From NCBI GenBank assembly GCA_964528155.1, contig CAZGRL010000177.1, positions 1-6,644 on the forward strand: DNA of 6,644 nt, in the 5' to 3' direction. Of the stretch, positions 5,642-6,644 are shown in pieces (the first letter of the stretch is position 1; each line of letters opens with the position of its first letter). The position numbers and the translations under genes are program-made. The notes beneath the pieces are model-generated. The model searched no databases. It saw nothing but the letters and a program-made list of their open reading frames with translations, and had not been told where the DNA came from. This DNA comes from G001797105 sp964528155 (GTDB lineage Bacteria > Chloroflexota > Anaerolineae > Anaerolineales > E44-bin32).

Positions 5642-6644
5642 ATGGCAACGGCAACTGTTAACCTGATCGGCCTCGACAAGCTGGACTACAAAGGCAGGCC
5701 GACGACGCTCTGCCAGGGGTGTGGCCACAATTCGATCAGCAGCCAGATCATCGCCGCCTGCTATGACCTTTCGCTGGATCCGGCGAAGATCATCAAGCTC
5801 TCCGGGATCGGTTGCTCCAGCAAGAGCCCGGCCTATTTCCTGGGGAGATCGCATGGCTTCAACAGCCTACACGGCCGCATGCCTTCGGTGGCGACAGGGG
5901 CGGTGATCGCCAACCGCAGTTTGAATGCAATCGGCGTGAGCGGCGACGGCGACACCGCCAGCATCGGTATCGGCCAGTTCGTCCACCTGCTCCGGCGCAA
6001 TGTCCCGATGGTCTACATCGTCGAGAACAACGGCGTGTATGGCCTGACGAAGGGGCAGTTCTCGGCCACTGCCGACAATGGACAGGTCCTGAAGAAGATT
6101 GGACGGAACCCATTCATGCCTGTCGACGTATGCCTGGAGGCCTTTGTCGCCAACTGCGGATTCATCGCCCGCTCGTTTGCCGGCGACCCACGCCAGGTCC
6201 GCGAGCTCATCAAGGCAGCCCTGACGTTCAAGGGAACCGCCGTTCTCGACATCATCAGCCCGTGCGTCACCTTCAATAACCGCGATGAGTCGACCAAGAG
6301 CTATGTGTGGGGAAGGACCCATGAGGAGCCGCTCCAGGACGTCACACTGGTCCCCAAGCGTGAGGAGATCAAGGTCGACTATTCCCCAGGAGAGGCGACG
6401 GAAGTCGAGATGCACGACGGTTCGGTCTTGATGCTCAAGAAACTTGAGCGAGACTACGACCCGACCGATCGTGTATCCGCGCTGAGGTTGCTGCACCAGG
6501 CGCACGTCGACCAGCTCCTGGTCACAGGACTGATCTACCTCAATCGAGATAAGGAACCGCTTCCTGACGTCCAGAGGATGGTCGAGACGCCACTCGCCGG
6601 CCTCCAGGAGGGCGATTTGCGCCCGTCGTTGGAAAGCCTGGATG
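5642..6644 (+). CDS. korB: 2-oxoacid:ferredoxin oxidoreductase beta subunit (KorB), 3'-truncated by window end
   Basis: The frame is open from ATG 5642 to the window edge, giving 334 complete codons with no stop. This is the thiamine-diphosphate subunit: GDG (101-103), 25 residues, then NN (129-130) form the ThDP/Mg motif, followed by GVYGLTKGQFS, the family hallmark. Cys24 and Cys27 (CQGCGH), Cys58 (GIGCSS) and Cys208 (SPCVTFNN) are the probable ligands of the single [4Fe-4S] cluster that passes electrons to ferredoxin. LHGRMPSVATGAVIAN (76-91) is also characteristic. After the core the protein continues for over 110 residues, as in the longer two-subunit KorB proteins; the end lies outside the window. 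It starts one base after the korA stop and forms the catalytic heterodimer with KorA. Confidence 0.93.
   Translation, partial: MATATVNLIGLDKLDYKGRPTTLCQGCGHNSISSQIIAACYDLSLDPAKIIKLSGIGCSSKSPAYFLGRSHGFNSLHGRMPSVATGAVIANRSLNAIGVSGDGDTASIGIGQFVHLLRRNVPMVYIVENNGVYGLTKGQFSATADNGQVLKKIGRNPFMPVDVCLEAFVANCGFIARSFAGDPRQVRELIKAALTFKGTAVLDIISPCVTFNNRDESTKSYVWGRTHEEPLQDVTLVPKREEIKVDYSPGEATEVEMHDGSVLMLKKLERDYDPTDRVSALRLLHQAHVDQLLVTGLIYLNRDKEPLPDVQRMVETPLAGLQEGDLRPSLESLD

Noticed and set aside
5867..6505. A 212-codon open frame on the minus strand
   Set aside because: It is antisense to korB, which has all expected ThDP and Fe-S residues in its own frame.

Overview
The window is GC-rich bacterial DNA. The genes and their style suggest a member of the Chloroflexota, probably Anaerolineae-like. 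The signs are a membrane protein with an N-terminal zinc ribbon, TPTPT-type linkers and two LysM domains; a gamma-alpha fused 2-oxoacid:ferredoxin oxidoreductase (KorA/KorB); and extended -10 promoters of the TGGTATAAT type. This placement is an inference from gene style, since no rRNA or other marker gene is present.

The left half is transcribed leftward (minus strand). In transcription order it holds a SanA/YdcF (DUF218) membrane protein (1988-2662), an HD-domain hydrolase whose start overlaps the end of ydcF by 11 bp (1432-1998), and a zinc-ribbon/LysM membrane protein (79-1215) with its own strong promoter (TTGGGA, 17 bp, TATAAT). A run of four G-blocks, quadruplex-like, lies just past the stop of the LysM gene (45-72).

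Positions 2675-2964 form a divergent intergenic region with no credible gene. It contains a GC-rich block of direct and inverted repeats (2811-2893). A near-consensus promoter (TTGACA, 17 bp, TATACT with extended TG) then drives the right half.

The right half is one rightward operon: a GntR/FCD-type regulator (3064-3798), korA (3802-5640) and korB (5642 to beyond the window end). The gaps are 3 and 1 nt, and each upstream gene ends in the same Glu-Glu-Lys-stop string, which carries the Shine-Dalgarno of the next gene. KorA and KorB together make a thiamine-diphosphate and [4Fe-4S] enzyme that oxidatively decarboxylates a 2-oxoacid (most likely 2-oxoglutarate) to the acyl-CoA and reduces ferredoxin. 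The regulator, translated from the same message, probably senses a related organic acid or metal-ligand complex and controls its own operon.

I do not see a clearly new system. The points most worth following are the regulator-korAB arrangement with an unusual metal-site residue, the apparently leaderless ydcF start, the shared promoter motif, the G-block tract and the architecture of the LysM protein.
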